The position numbers were made by a program, and so were the translations under genes. Below are positions 1 to 8,622 of a stretch of DNA of 10,040 nt, in pieces. Numbering within the stretch: position 1 is the first letter of the stretch; each line of letters opens with the position of its first letter. The stretch lies in contig CAMLCW010000185.1 in NCBI GenBank assembly GCA_946478645.1, positions 1-10,040 on the forward strand. Direction: 5' to 3'. The notes under the pieces are model-generated. The model was not told where the DNA came from, did no database searches, and saw only the letters and a list, made by a program, of their open reading frames with translations. Source of the DNA: an uncultured Variovorax sp. Lineage in GTDB: Bacteria > Pseudomonadota > Gammaproteobacteria > Burkholderiales > Burkholderiaceae.

Positions 1-318
1 CTCGGCCAGCGAGAGCTGGTCGACGGGCTTGCGCACCGTGGTGCCGGCGTTGTTGAGCAGGATGTCGAGCCGGCCGCAGCGCGCCGCGGCTTCGTCGATG
101 CCCTTCTGCACCGAGGCCTCGTCGCACACGTCGACTTCGAGTGCGAAGCTGTCGCTGCCGAGCGCGCGCAGCCTTTCGACGGCCGCGGCCGACTTGGCGG
201 CGTTGCGCGCCGCGACGACGACGCGCGCACCGGCCTTCGCCAGCCCTTCGGCCATGCCGAGGCCGATGCCCCCGTTGCCGCCGGTGACGAGCGCGGTTTT
301 TCCCGTGAGATCGAACAT
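1..318 (-). CDS. Short-chain dehydrogenase/reductase (SDR), N-terminal part, cut by window edge
   Basis: The first 106 residues of an NAD(P)-dependent oxidoreductase with a Rossmann fold; the C-terminal part, including the catalytic YxxxK motif, lies outside the window. Visible are the glycine-rich cofactor motif TGGNGGIG (residues 12-19), the end of strand beta-2 with a basic residue (AARN, 36-39), which hints at NADP preference, the adenine-contacting Asp64 (VDV) and the NNAG motif (89-92). Classical SDRs are about 250 residues, so roughly 150 are missing. The ATG lies 3 bases after the paaZ stop (TGA TTC ATG), and a GAAGG ribosome site sits inside the last paaZ codons, so the two genes are probably co-transcribed and coupled. 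The start resembles KduD/gluconate-5-dehydrogenase-like SDRs (from memory), but the substrate is unknown. Acting on a hydroxyacyl intermediate of phenylacetate breakdown is only inferred from position. Confidence 0.9.
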   Translation of the reverse strand, partial: MFDLTGKTALVTGGNGGIGLGMAEGLAKAGARVVVAARNAAKSAAAVERLRALGSDSFALEVDVCDEASVQKGIDEAAARCGRLDILLNNAGTTVRKPVDQLSLAE

Positions 319-321
319 GAA

Positions 322-2376
322 TCAGGTGCCTTCGGGTTTCTTTTTGGAGACGAGTGTCAGGATATCGTAGCTCGCGACCAGCTCGCCGTCCTGGTTGGTC
401 ACCTCCACGTCCCACGCGACCACGCCCTGGCCCTGGCCGCTCGCGTCCTTCTTGCGACGGTCGATCTTGCGCTTGCAGGTGAGGCGCGCCTGGATCGTGT
501 CGCCGATGCCCACCGGCTTGACGAAGCGCAGTGTGTCAAGGCCGTAGTTGGCCAGCACCGGGCCCGGCGAGGGCGAGACGAACAGCCCGGCCGCGGCCGA
601 CAGCACGAAGTAGCCGTGCGCGATGCGCTTGCCGAACGGCGACTGCCTGGCGGCCACTTCGTCGAAGTGCATGTAGAAGTAGTCGCCCGAGATGCCGCCG
701 AAGGCCACGATGTCGGCTTCGCCCACGGTGCGGCGGTGCGTGAGCAGCGAGTCGCCGATCTGCAGGTCTTCGAAGTGGCGGCGGAACGGATGCACCTCGC
801 TCTCGCGCACGGCGGCGCCGCGCACATGCTCGCCGGTCACGGCCGAGAGCATGGTGGGCGAGCCCTGCACCGCGGCGCGCTGCAGGTAGTGCTTGACGGC
901 GCGCAGGCCGCCGAGTTCTTCGCCGCCGCCCGCGCGGCCGGGCCCGCCATGCTTGAGCTGCGGCAGCGGCGAGCCGTGGCCGGTCGATTCAGCCGCGGCC
1001 TCGCGGTCGAGCACCAGGAGCCGGCCATGCCATGCGGCGGCCACCGGGATCGCGCGCGCGGCCATGGCGGGATCGCGCGTGACCAGCGTGCCCACGAGGC
1101 TGCCGCGGCCGCGCGCGGCCAGCGCCAGCGCCTCGTCGATGTCGCCATAGGGCATGAGCGTGCTGACCGGACCGAAGGCCTCGACCTCGTGCGCCGCGTC
1201 GTGTTCGAGCGGCTTGCGGCTCAGCAGCAGGGTGGGCGCGAAGAAGGCGCCTTCGGCCACGCCGTCGCCGAGCGGCGCGAAGCCGTCGCGTTCGCCGTAC
1301 ACGAGCTCGGCGCCTTCCAGCAGCGTGGCCACGCGCGCGGCCACGTCGGCCTGCTGCGCATGCGAGGCCAGCGCACCCATGCGCACCTCCTCGCGCGCGG
1401 GGTCGCCGATGACGGTCTTGGCGAGCCGCGCGCGCAGGCGCTCTGCCACCGCGTCGAGATGTTGACGCGGCACGATCGCGCGGCGGATCGCGGTGCACTT
1501 CTGTCCGGCCTTGATCGTCATCTCGCGTGCCACTTCCTTCACGAAGAGGTCGAACTCCTCGTCGTCGGGCGTCACGTCGGGCGCGAGGATCGCGCAGTTG
1601 AGCGAATCGGCTTCGGCAGTGAAGGGGATCGAACGCGCGACGAGGTTCGGATGCACGCGCAGCTTCGCGGCGGTGTTGGCCGAGCCGGTGAAGGTGACCA
1701 CATCGGGCTCCAGCAGCCGGTCGAGCAGGTCGCCGGTGCTCCCGACCACGAGCTGCAGGCTGCCTTCGGGCAGGATGCCCGACTGCACGATGAGCCGCAT
1801 CAGCGCCTCGGTCACGAAGCTGGTGGCCGTGGCCGGCTTGCCGATGCAGGGCATGCCCGCAAGGAAGCTCGGCGCGAACTTCTCGAGCAGGCCCCACACC
1901 GGGAAGTTGAAGGCGTTGATGTGCACCGCGACGCCGTTGCGCGGCACCAGGATGTGCGTGCCCGCGAAGCTGCCCTTCTTGCCGAGCGGGAACGCCGGGC
2001 CTTCGTGCACGAGGTTGCCCGAGGGCAGCTCGTTGGTGCCGATGCCCGCGTACGCGCTCAGCGTGCCGGCGCCGCCTTCGATGTCGATCCAGCTGTCGGT
2101 GCGCGTGGCGCCCGTGTGCGCCGAGATGGCGTAGAGCGTTTCCTTGTTCGCGGCCAGGTACTTGGCCAGCGCCTTGAGGCGTTCGGCGCGCTGCTGGAAG
2201 TCGAGCTTCATGAGCGCGGGGATGCCGGTGCGCCGCGCGTATTGCAGCGCCTCTGCGAAGTCGATGGATTCGGCGTGCATGCTGGCCACCGATCGGCCAT
2301 TGACGGCGCTGCGCAGGGACTGCGCAGCCTGGTTGCCGATCCAGCGGCCGGCGATGTAGCTTTGGAGTGTGGTCAT
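322..2376 (-). CDS. paaZ: Bifunctional oxepin-CoA hydrolase / 3-oxo-5,6-dehydrosuberyl-CoA semialdehyde dehydrogenase
   Basis: A cytoplasmic fusion enzyme of phenylacetate catabolism. In this family the C-terminal MaoC-like hydratase opens the oxepin-CoA ring to a semialdehyde, and the N-terminal aldehyde dehydrogenase oxidises that to 3-oxo-5,6-dehydrosuberyl-CoA with NADP+. The 684 residues match the family length (about 680). The dehydrogenase domain spans about 1-510: NAFNFPVWG (154-162), FTGSANTAAK (229-238), proposed base Glu255 in AEADSLN and nucleophile Cys294 in GQKCTA. The hydratase domain spans about 530-680: SGDYFYMH (563-570) with the expected Asp565/His570 pair, then HGYFVLSAAAGLF (587-599). 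Both active sites look intact. The ATG has an AAGGA site 9 bases upstream (2386-2390). It follows livF after a 147-base gap holding an inverted-repeat element, and is followed 3 bases later by an SDR. The assignment is secure. Confidence 0.97.
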   Translation of the reverse strand: MTTLQSYIAGRWIGNQAAQSLRSAVNGRSVASMHAESIDFAEALQYARRTGIPALMKLDFQQRAERLKALAKYLAANKETLYAISAHTGATRTDSWIDIEGGAGTLSAYAGIGTNELPSGNLVHEGPAFPLGKKGSFAGTHILVPRNGVAVHINAFNFPVWGLLEKFAPSFLAGMPCIGKPATATSFVTEALMRLIVQSGILPEGSLQLVVGSTGDLLDRLLEPDVVTFTGSANTAAKLRVHPNLVARSIPFTAEADSLNCAILAPDVTPDDEEFDLFVKEVAREMTIKAGQKCTAIRRAIVPRQHLDAVAERLRARLAKTVIGDPAREEVRMGALASHAQQADVAARVATLLEGAELVYGERDGFAPLGDGVAEGAFFAPTLLLSRKPLEHDAAHEVEAFGPVSTLMPYGDIDEALALAARGRGSLVGTLVTRDPAMAARAIPVAAAWHGRLLVLDREAAAESTGHGSPLPQLKHGGPGRAGGGEELGGLRAVKHYLQRAAVQGSPTMLSAVTGEHVRGAAVRESEVHPFRRHFEDLQIGDSLLTHRRTVGEADIVAFGGISGDYFYMHFDEVAARQSPFGKRIAHGYFVLSAAAGLFVSPSPGPVLANYGLDTLRFVKPVGIGDTIQARLTCKRKIDRRKKDASGQGQGVVAWDVEVTNQDGELVASYDILTLVSKKKPEGT

Positions 2377-2385
2377 GTGCGTGTG

Positions 2386-2390
2386 TCCTT
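2386..2390 (-). promoter_or_regulatory. Ribosome binding site of paaZ
   Basis: AAGGA on the minus strand, 9 bases before the paaZ ATG at 2376. It lies outside the inverted-repeat element that fills the rest of the gap, so paaZ has its own ribosome entry and does not depend on coupling to livF. Confidence 0.7.
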
Positions 2391-2396
2391 GTATTG

Positions 2397-2514
2397 GCTC
2401 CTTCCCCCTCTGGGGGAAGGTTGGGATGGGGGCTGGCGGCGCTTGTTCTTGAAGCAGCGCTTCGTCGCATGCCGTCGTGCCCCCACCCCAACCCTCCCCC
2501 GGAAGGGGAGGGAG
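2397..2514. repeat. Paired inverted-repeat element (REP/BIME-like), copy 1, livF-paaZ gap
   Basis: Two copies of a unit of about 36 bases stand head to head at 2398-2433 and 2479-2514 (the second on the minus strand), separated by about 45 unrelated bases. Each unit is itself a hairpin. The left one pairs CCTTCCCC with GGGGAAGG; the right one, read on the minus strand, pairs CCCTCCCC with GGGGAGGG. Each is followed by a GGGRTGGGGGC tail (R is A in the left unit, G in the right). The T-A to C-G change is compensatory, so the stem appears to be under selection. The two arms can also pair with each other into one long hairpin. The element begins 9 bases after the livF stop and resembles the widespread CCCTCACCCCAACCCTC-type proteobacterial repeats, known from memory. 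It may act in the mRNA as a 3'-end stabiliser or partial attenuator. No U-tract follows, so it is not a classical terminator. Confidence 0.85.
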
Positions 2515-2523
2515 AAAAACCGG

Positions 2524-3251
<728 letters not shown>

Positions 3252-3255
<4 letters not shown>

Positions 3256-5159
3256 CGCACGGCCTCCTGCAGGTCGTCGTCGGCACTGCCGAGATAGGCT
3301 TCGAGCACACGCGGGTCGGCCTGCACCTCGGCCGGCGTGCCGGCCGCGATCACGGTGCCGAATTCGAGCACCGTGATGCGGTCGGCCAGGTTCATGACGA
3401 ATTCCATGTCGTGTTCCACCACCAGGATGCCGAGGCCCTCGGCACGCAATTGGGCGAGCAGGTCGGAGAGCGCGCGCTTCTCGAGGTGGCGCAGGCCCGC
3501 GGCCGGCTCATCGAGCAGCAGCGCCGACGGCTGGCCCGCGAGCGCACGTGCGATCTCGACCACGCGCTGCTGCCCCAGCGAGAGCGAAGCGGCGGGCGTA
3601 TCCGCATGGTCGCCGAGGCCGCAGCGTTCGATCTGGCGGCGCGCCTCGGCCAGCAGCGCGGCTTCCTCGGCGCGGTCAAGCCGCAGCATGGCTGCGAGCC
3701 AGCCGTGGCGCGCGCGCAGGTGGGCGCCGAGCGCCACGTTCTCGACCACGCTGCGCTGGCCCAGCAGGCGCACATGCTGGAAGGTGCGCCCGAGGCCGAG
3801 CGCGGCGAAGGCGCGCGAGGGCTTGCCGGCCATCGGCTGACCGACGAGCCGCACCTCGCCCGCGCTCGGATCGTCGACGCCCGAGACCATGTTGAAGAAG
3901 GTGCTCTTGCCGGCACCGTTGGGGCCGATCAGCGCATGGATCTCGCCGGCCTTCAGCGTCATGGAAATCGCATCGTTCGCCACCAGGCCGCCGAAGCGCT
4001 TGCTGACCTCTTTGGCCTCCAGCAGCACCGTGCCGACGGCAGGCAAAGTGCGTTGCGCGAGCTGCTGCGCGGCGACCGTCCGCTGGGCGCCGCCCGTGCG
4101 CGGCGTCTCGCGCACCCAGCGGTGCGAGAGCCGCGCCAGCGTCGGCCAGAGCCCGTCGGCAAAGCGCTGCAGCACGACCAGCATCAGCAGGCCGAACACG
4201 ATCACCTCGAAGTTGCCGCTGCTGCCGAGCAGCGAAGGCAGAACGTCCTGCAGCTTCTCTTTTAGCAGCGTGATGAGCGCCGCGCCGAGCACTGCGCCCC
4301 AGAGGTGGCCGGCGCCGCCGACCACGGCCATGAACAGCAGCTCGATGCCGATGTTGAGGTTGAACGGCGTCGGGTTGACGAAGCGCTGCAGGTGCGCGTA
4401 GAGCCAGCCCGACACGGCGGCCAGCAGCGCCGCGAGCACGAAGAGCTTGATGCGGTGCCGTGCCGTGTCGACGCCCATCGACTCGGCCATCAGCCGGCCA
4501 CCCTTGAGCGCGCGAATGGCGCGCCCTTCGCGCGAATCGAGCAGGTTGTGCATGGCCCACAGCGCGAGCAGCAGCACGGCCCAGATCACCACGCCGAGCG
4601 CGCGCGGCGAGGCGAACGAGTAGCCCGCGACGACCAGCGGCGGCACGCCCGTGATGCCGGTCTGGCCGCCGAGGAACGCCATGTTGCCGAACAGGTAGTA
4701 GAGGCTCAGGCCCCAGGCGATGGTGCCGAGCGGCAGGTAGTGGCCCTGCAACTTGAGCGTGACCGCGCCGAGGGCCCAGGCCAGCGCGAAGGTCAGCGCC
4801 AGGCCGAGCAGCAGCCCGGCCCAGGGCAGCAGCGCGGTGCCGGCGAAGCTGCCCAGCCAGGCGGCGACCATCGGCGAGGTGCAGAGCCAGGCGGTGGCAT
4901 ACGAACCGACGCCGACGAAGGCCGCTTGCCCGAACGAGGTCATGCCGCCCACGCCCGTCAGCAGCACCAGGCCGGTGGCGACCAGCGCGTAGAGGCCGAT
5001 GTTGCTGAGCACCGAGACCGTGAATTCCGGCAGGAAGCCCCAGGCCAGCGCGAGCGCCACGACGAAGGCCAGCGTGAGCTGGCGCGGCGTGACCAGCGGG
5101 CGAGGCGCGGGTGCGGCGGCCTCGGTGCTGGCGGGATTGGAAGAAACGGTGCGGTTCAT
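3252..5159 (-). CDS. LivM-LivG fusion: ABC transporter permease joined to ATPase
   Basis: A single 635-residue polypeptide joins an inner-membrane permease (LivM family) to its ATPase (LivG family). Residues 1-25 are hydrophilic. About 27-335 carry around eight to nine hydrophobic segments, with a LivM-like cytoplasmic coupling loop at 212-244 (GRAIRALKGGRLMAES). A linker of about 45 residues follows. The ATPase spans about 378-628: Walker A GPNGAGKST (412-420), Q-loop Gln461 in RTFQHVRLL, signature LSLGQ (526-530), Walker B ALLLDE (546-551) and switch His583 in VEHDM. The open frame extends to 5201, but the ATG at 5159 is preferred: it overlaps the livH stop as ATGA and has GGAGGA 6 bases upstream, whereas the upstream ATG lies inside livH. 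Such fusions occur in Burkholderiales. No frameshift is visible and the frame is continuous across the junction. It should pair with LivH and LivF to give a two-permease, two-ATPase importer. Confidence 0.95.
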
Positions 5160-6184
5160 TCCTCGTCCTCCACATGGTGGCTGTGCAGCGAGCGCCACCA
5201 CAGCACGGGGATGATCAGCGTGAAGACGAGCACCTCCTTGTACGGGCTGGCCCAGAACGACGCGAAGGCCTCGAGCTGGCCGACCAGCAGCGCGCCCGCG
5301 AGCGCCAGCGGGTAGCTCGCGAGCCCGCCGACGATGGCCGCGACGAAGCCCTTCAGGCCGATCAGGAAGCCGGTGTCGTAATACACCGTGGTGAGCGGCG
5401 CGATCAACAGGCCCGAGATGGCGCCGATGAGCGCCGCAAGCGCGAAGCTCAGGTCACCCGAGAGCCCCGTGGGAATGCCCGACAGGCGCGCGCCCACGCG
5501 GTTGATCGCGGTCGCGCGCAGGGCCTTGCCGACCATCGAGCGGCCGAAGAACAGGAACATCGCAATGACCAGCAGCAGCGTGATGCCGACCACCACCAGC
5601 GACTGGCCGCTGACCGGAATGCCGCCGAGCTCGAAGCGCTCGTCGGAGAATGCGGTGGTGCGGTAGCCCTCGGCACCGAAGAACAACAGGCCCAGGCCCA
5701 CGAGCACGCCGTGCAGCGCGACCGAGACGATCAAGAGCATCAGCACGCTCGCGTCGGCCAGCGGCCGATAGGCAAGGCGGTAGAGCAGCGGCCCGAGCGG
5801 TGCGATCAGCACCAGCGTGGTCAGCGCCTGGGCCGCCATCGAGGTCGGGCGCAGCCCGAGTACGAGCGCGCAGGCCGCGGCCGGCAGCACCACGCACCAG
5901 GCCAGCGTGGAACCCCATTCGACCGGCGCGCCGCGCTTCCAGCGCCAGGCTTCCACCACCAGCACCATGGCCGCGAGCGCGACCAGCAGCCACAGCGTCG
6001 CCGGCACCCGGTCGGCCTGCAGCATCGCCATCGACAGGGCCCCGAAGGCGACGAACTCGCCCTGGGGGATGAAGATCACGCGCGTGACCGAGAAAACCAG
6101 CACCAGCGCGAGCGCCATCAATCCGTAGATGGCGCCGTTGACGATGCCGTCCTGCCCGAGCAGCAGGGCGATCTGAAAATCCAT
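5156..6184 (-). CDS. livH: Branched-chain-amino-acid-type ABC transporter permease, LivH family
   Basis: An inner-membrane permease subunit that forms the translocation path together with the LivM half of the downstream fusion. Hydrophobic segments recur along its 342 residues (for example 16-35, 64-80, 117-135, 147-170, 194-213, 246-266 and 316-331). The family coupling loop is visible as GKALRATAINRVGARLSGI (219-237), as are a LivH-like N-terminal VIFIPQGEF (36-44) and the RLAYRP motif (136-141). Compared with E. coli LivH (308 residues, from memory) there are about 35 extra residues between about 55 and 135, and the usual C-terminal PTG-type ending is replaced by an acidic tail (VEDEE). 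The open frame runs on to 6298, but those codons cross the repeat element. The ATG at 6184 has GAAGG 9 bases upstream and begins the family-like MDFQIALLLGQ. The stop overlaps the next start as ATGA. Confidence 0.93.
   Translation of the reverse strand: MDFQIALLLGQDGIVNGAIYGLMALALVLVFSVTRVIFIPQGEFVAFGALSMAMLQADRVPATLWLLVALAAMVLVVEAWRWKRGAPVEWGSTLAWCVVLPAAACALVLGLRPTSMAAQALTTLVLIAPLGPLLYRLAYRPLADASVLMLLIVSVALHGVLVGLGLLFFGAEGYRTTAFSDERFELGGIPVSGQSLVVVGITLLLVIAMFLFFGRSMVGKALRATAINRVGARLSGIPTGLSGDLSFALAALIGAISGLLIAPLTTVYYDTGFLIGLKGFVAAIVGGLASYPLALAGALLVGQLEAFASFWASPYKEVLVFTLIIPVLWWRSLHSHHVEDEE
5160..5171 (-). promoter_or_regulatory. Ribosome binding site fixing the livMG start
   Basis: GGAGGA (5166-5171 on the minus strand) followed by a 6-base purine-rich spacer lies directly before the ATG at 5159. 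It sits inside the last codons of livH. It supports the internal start over the ATG 14 codons upstream at 5201. Confidence 0.75.
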
Positions 6185-6193
6185 GGAAGAAAA

Positions 6194-6198
6194 CCTTC
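6194..6198 (-). promoter_or_regulatory. Ribosome binding site fixing the livH start
   Basis: GAAGG on the minus strand, 9 bases before the ATG at 6184. It lies between the inverted-repeat element and the gene, and supports excluding the 38-codon upstream extension that would translate the repeat. Confidence 0.65.
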
Positions 6199-6214
6199 GA
6201 GAGTCGGTGTTTTT

Positions 6215-6326
6215 GCTCCTTCCCCTTCGGGGGAAGGCGGGGATGGGGGCAGGCTGCGTTTCAACGCCGCGCGGGCTTTCTACGCCGCCGGCCCCCACCC
6301 CAGCCCTCCCCCGGCGGGGGAGGGAG
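6215..6326. repeat. Paired inverted-repeat element (REP/BIME-like), copy 2, binding protein-livH gap
   Basis: The same architecture as the element in the livF-paaZ gap. Units lie at 6216-6250 (plus strand) and 6291-6326 (minus strand), about 40 bases apart. The left unit again has CCTTCCCC/GGGGAAGG arms and a GGGAT tail; the right unit has CCCTCCCC/GGGGAGGG arms and a GGGGT tail. Left and right units are therefore consistent subtypes in both copies. The central spacers of the two elements differ. It starts 8 bases after the stop of the binding-protein gene, and in mRNA it would form strong hairpins there. The placement after a periplasmic binding-protein gene recalls the REP sequences between malE and malF in E. 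coli, which protect the upstream message. That this element does the same is inferred. Confidence 0.85.
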
Positions 6327-6334
6327 CCAAACCA

Positions 6335-7483
6335 TCAGGGCTGGAATTTCCAGGCACCGTTCTCGATCTTCACCATCACGCGCGCGCGCTGGTCGAGGCC
6401 CAGGTGGTCCTTCTCGGTCATGCTGAACACGCCGTGCGCGCCCGACACTTCCTTCACCTGCTCGAGCGCATCGCGCAGCGCCGCCCGGAACTCCGGCGTG
6501 CCGGGCTGCGCCTTCTTGAGCGCGACCGGCACGGCCGCGGTCATGAGCAGGCCCGCGTCCCAGGCATGCGCGCCGAAGGTCGAGACCGAGCCCTTGCCAT
6601 TCGCGGCCTCGTAGGCGCTCACGTAGGCGAGGGCCGATTTCTTCACCGGATGGCTGGCCGGCAGCTGCGCGGCCACGAGCACCGGGCCTGCGGGCAGCAA
6701 AGTGCCCTCGACGTCCTTGCCGCCCACGCGCAGGAAGTCGGCGTTGGCCACGCCGTGCGTCTGGTACATCTTGCCGGTGTAGCCGCGCTCCTTGAGCGTC
6801 TTCTGCGGCAGCGCGGCCGGCGTGCCCGAGCCGGCGACCAGCACCGCATCGGCCCTGGCCGCCATGATCTTCAGCGCCTGCCCCGTGACCGAGGTGTCGG
6901 TGCGCGCATAGCGCTCGTTGGCGACGATCTTGAGCTTCTTCAGCTCGGCGGCCTTCGCGAACTCCTGCGACCAGCCTTCGCCGTAGGCGTCGGAAAAACC
7001 GATGAAGGCCACGGTCTTCACGCCGTTGGCCGCCATGTGCTCGGCGATCGCGAGCGACATCATGATGTCGTTCTGCGGCGTCTTGAAGACCCACTTCTTC
7101 TTGTCGTCCATCGGCTCGACGATGCGCGCCGATGCGGCGATGGAGATCATCGGCGTCTTCGCCTCGGCGACCACGTCGATCATCGCGAGCGAGTTGGGCG
7201 TGGTGGTCGAGCCCAGCACGATGTCGACCTTGTTCTCGGCGATCAGCTTGCGCGTGTTGGCCACGGCCGCCGTGGTGTCGGACGCATCGTCGAGCACGAT
7301 GTAGTTGATCTTCTGGCCGCCGATGGTCTTGGGCATCAGCGCGATGGTGTTCTTCTCGGGAATGCCGAGCGACGCGGCCGGGCCGGTGGCCGAGAGCGTC
7401 ACGCCGACGTTGACGTCGGCCCACGCGGCAGCGGCGGAGGCGCAGAGCGCGGCGATCAGCAGGGGCTTGAAGAAGAATTTCAT
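6335..7483 (-). CDS. Periplasmic substrate-binding protein of a Liv/HAAT-type ABC importer
   Basis: A secreted receptor of 382 residues that captures the substrate in the periplasm and delivers it to the LivH/LivM permease. Residues 1-22 form a Sec signal peptide: Lys2 and Lys6, a hydrophobic core LLIAALCASAAAA, and likely cleavage after AWA (A22|D23). Cys14 is not in a good lipobox, so a lipoprotein is unlikely. The mature start DVNVGVTLSATGPAASLG and VLDDASDT (about 63-70) match the type 1 binding-protein fold (Peripla_BP_6, LivK-like). The length is usual for the family. The ATG at 7483 has GGAGA 9 bases upstream. It starts 41 bases after the paaE stop and is followed by an inverted-repeat element and then livH. 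Family members bind branched-chain amino acids, amides or aromatic acids. The paa setting suggests phenylacetate or a related aromatic, but no motif proves it. Confidence 0.94.
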   Translation of the reverse strand: MKFFFKPLLIAALCASAAAAWADVNVGVTLSATGPAASLGIPEKNTIALMPKTIGGQKINYIVLDDASDTTAAVANTRKLIAENKVDIVLGSTTTPNSLAMIDVVAEAKTPMISIAASARIVEPMDDKKKWVFKTPQNDIMMSLAIAEHMAANGVKTVAFIGFSDAYGEGWSQEFAKAAELKKLKIVANERYARTDTSVTGQALKIMAARADAVLVAGSGTPAALPQKTLKERGYTGKMYQTHGVANADFLRVGGKDVEGTLLPAGPVLVAAQLPASHPVKKSALAYVSAYEAANGKGSVSTFGAHAWDAGLLMTAAVPVALKKAQPGTPEFRAALRDALEQVKEVSGAHGVFSMTEKDHLGLDQRARVMVKIENGAWKFQP

Positions 7484-7492
7484 GGGTGGTTG

Positions 7493-7497
7493 TCTCC
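7493..7497 (-). promoter_or_regulatory. Ribosome binding site of the binding-protein gene
   Basis: GGAGA on the minus strand, 9 bases before the ATG at 7483, inside the 41-base gap after paaE. I see no terminator or clear promoter in this gap, which argues for read-through from paaE. Confidence 0.65.
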
Positions 7498-7524
7498 GGT
7501 GTTGTGAAGGGTGATCGGTTGTTC

Positions 7525-8622
7525 TTATCGTTCGTCGAACGACAGCGTGACGCGCTCGGTCAGCGGATGCGCCTGGCAGGTCAGTACGAAACCCGCGGCG
7601 AGTTCATTCTTGTCGAGCGCGAAGTTCCGTTCCATGCGGACTTCCCCCTCCACGCATTTGGCGCGGCAGGTTCCGCACACGCCCGAGGTGCAGGAGAAGG
7701 GCACTTCGAGCCCGGCGGCAGAGGCCGCGTCGAGGATGCTGGGCTGTCCTTCGGTGAACGTGATCTCGCGCTGCAGCCCGTCGCGCACGATGGTCACGCG
7801 TGCCTGCCTTGCGTCGCCGGGCAGTGCCTCGTGCACCACGGCGCCGACCTGCTGCGCGCCCGCGCCGGCCGAGGGCAGCGCGACGCCGAAGCGCTCGATG
7901 TGGATCCGGTCCTCGGGCACGCCGGCCGCGAGCAGCGCCGCCTCGGCCTCGTCGTTCATCTGGAACGGGCCGCAGACGTAGGCATGGTCGATGCTGTCGG
8001 CCGGCACCACGCTGCGCAGGAAGTCGCCAATCTTCGCGCGGTCCATCACACCGCTGCCGAGAGGCGAATCGGTCTGCTCGTCGGAGAACACATGGTGCAG
8101 CACCAGCCGCGTCATCCATCGGTTCTTCAGGTCCTCGATCTCTTCCTTGAACATCGTGGACTGCAGCTGCCGGTTGCCGTAGATCAGCGTGAAGCGGCTC
8201 CGGGGCTCGCGCTCCAGCACGGTCTTCATGATCGAGAGAATCGGCGTGATGCCGCTGCCGCCCGCGATGCCCACGTGGTGCCGCGCGGCGCCCGGTTCGA
8301 TCGGCACGAAGAAGCGGCCCTGCGGCGCCATCACCTGCACCGTGTCGCCGGGCCGCAGGTGCGCATTGATCCAGTTCGAGAACACGCCGCCGCGCACCTT
8401 GCGCACGCCCACGCGCAGCTCGCCGTCGTCGAGTCCGGCACAGATCGAATACGAGCGGCGCAGGTCCTGGCCCTCGATCTCGTGGCGCAGCGTGAGGTAT
8501 TGCCCCTGCGTGAAGCCGAAGACCTCGCGCAGCGTGGGCGGCACGTCGAACGAGACGATCACGGCCTCGGCGGTGTCGGGCTCGACCGCCTTCACGCGCA
8601 AGGGGTGGAAAAGGGTGCTCAT
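7525..8622 (-). CDS. paaE: Phenylacetyl-CoA 1,2-epoxidase reductase subunit PaaE
   Basis: The reductase of the multicomponent epoxidase. It passes electrons from NADPH through FAD and a [2Fe-2S] cluster to the diiron PaaA subunit in the cytoplasm. Its 365 residues are close to E. coli PaaE (about 356). Domain order: FAD-binding barrel (about 5-105) with RSYS (56-59); nucleotide-binding domain (about 112-235) with GIAGGSGITP (118-127) and CGPF (217-220); and a C-terminal plant-type ferredoxin domain (about 275-365) with cluster ligands Cys311, Cys316, Cys319 and Cys349 in a C-x4-C-x2-C-x29-C pattern. All cofactor motifs are present. The start ATG directly abuts the paaD stop (TAG ATG), and no good Shine-Dalgarno sequence is visible before it, so re-initiation after paaD is likely. 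The stop is TAA at 7525-7527. Confidence 0.97.
   Translation of the reverse strand: MSTLFHPLRVKAVEPDTAEAVIVSFDVPPTLREVFGFTQGQYLTLRHEIEGQDLRRSYSICAGLDDGELRVGVRKVRGGVFSNWINAHLRPGDTVQVMAPQGRFFVPIEPGAARHHVGIAGGSGITPILSIMKTVLEREPRSRFTLIYGNRQLQSTMFKEEIEDLKNRWMTRLVLHHVFSDEQTDSPLGSGVMDRAKIGDFLRSVVPADSIDHAYVCGPFQMNDEAEAALLAAGVPEDRIHIERFGVALPSAGAGAQQVGAVVHEALPGDARQARVTIVRDGLQREITFTEGQPSILDAASAAGLEVPFSCTSGVCGTCRAKCVEGEVRMERNFALDKNELAAGFVLTCQAHPLTERVTLSFDER

Noticed and set aside
989..2491. A second minus-strand frame of 500 codons within paaZ
   Set aside because: It is in a different frame from the intact paaZ active sites and has Arg/His-rich low-complexity composition, so it is not a separate gene.
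2397..2514. Rho-independent terminator after livF
   Set aside because: The hairpins are strong, but no T-rich tract follows on the minus strand. The same structure occurs within the transporter operon, so a repeat element is the better explanation.
6185..6298. N-terminal extension of livH by 38 codons
   Set aside because: These codons run through the repeat element and have no signal-like or family-like sequence. The ATG at 6184 has its own ribosome site.
5111..7507. A plus-strand open frame of 798 codons
   Set aside because: It is antisense to livH and the binding-protein gene, both of which have clear family motifs. The translation is dominated by Arg, His, Gln and Glu runs and passes through a repeat.
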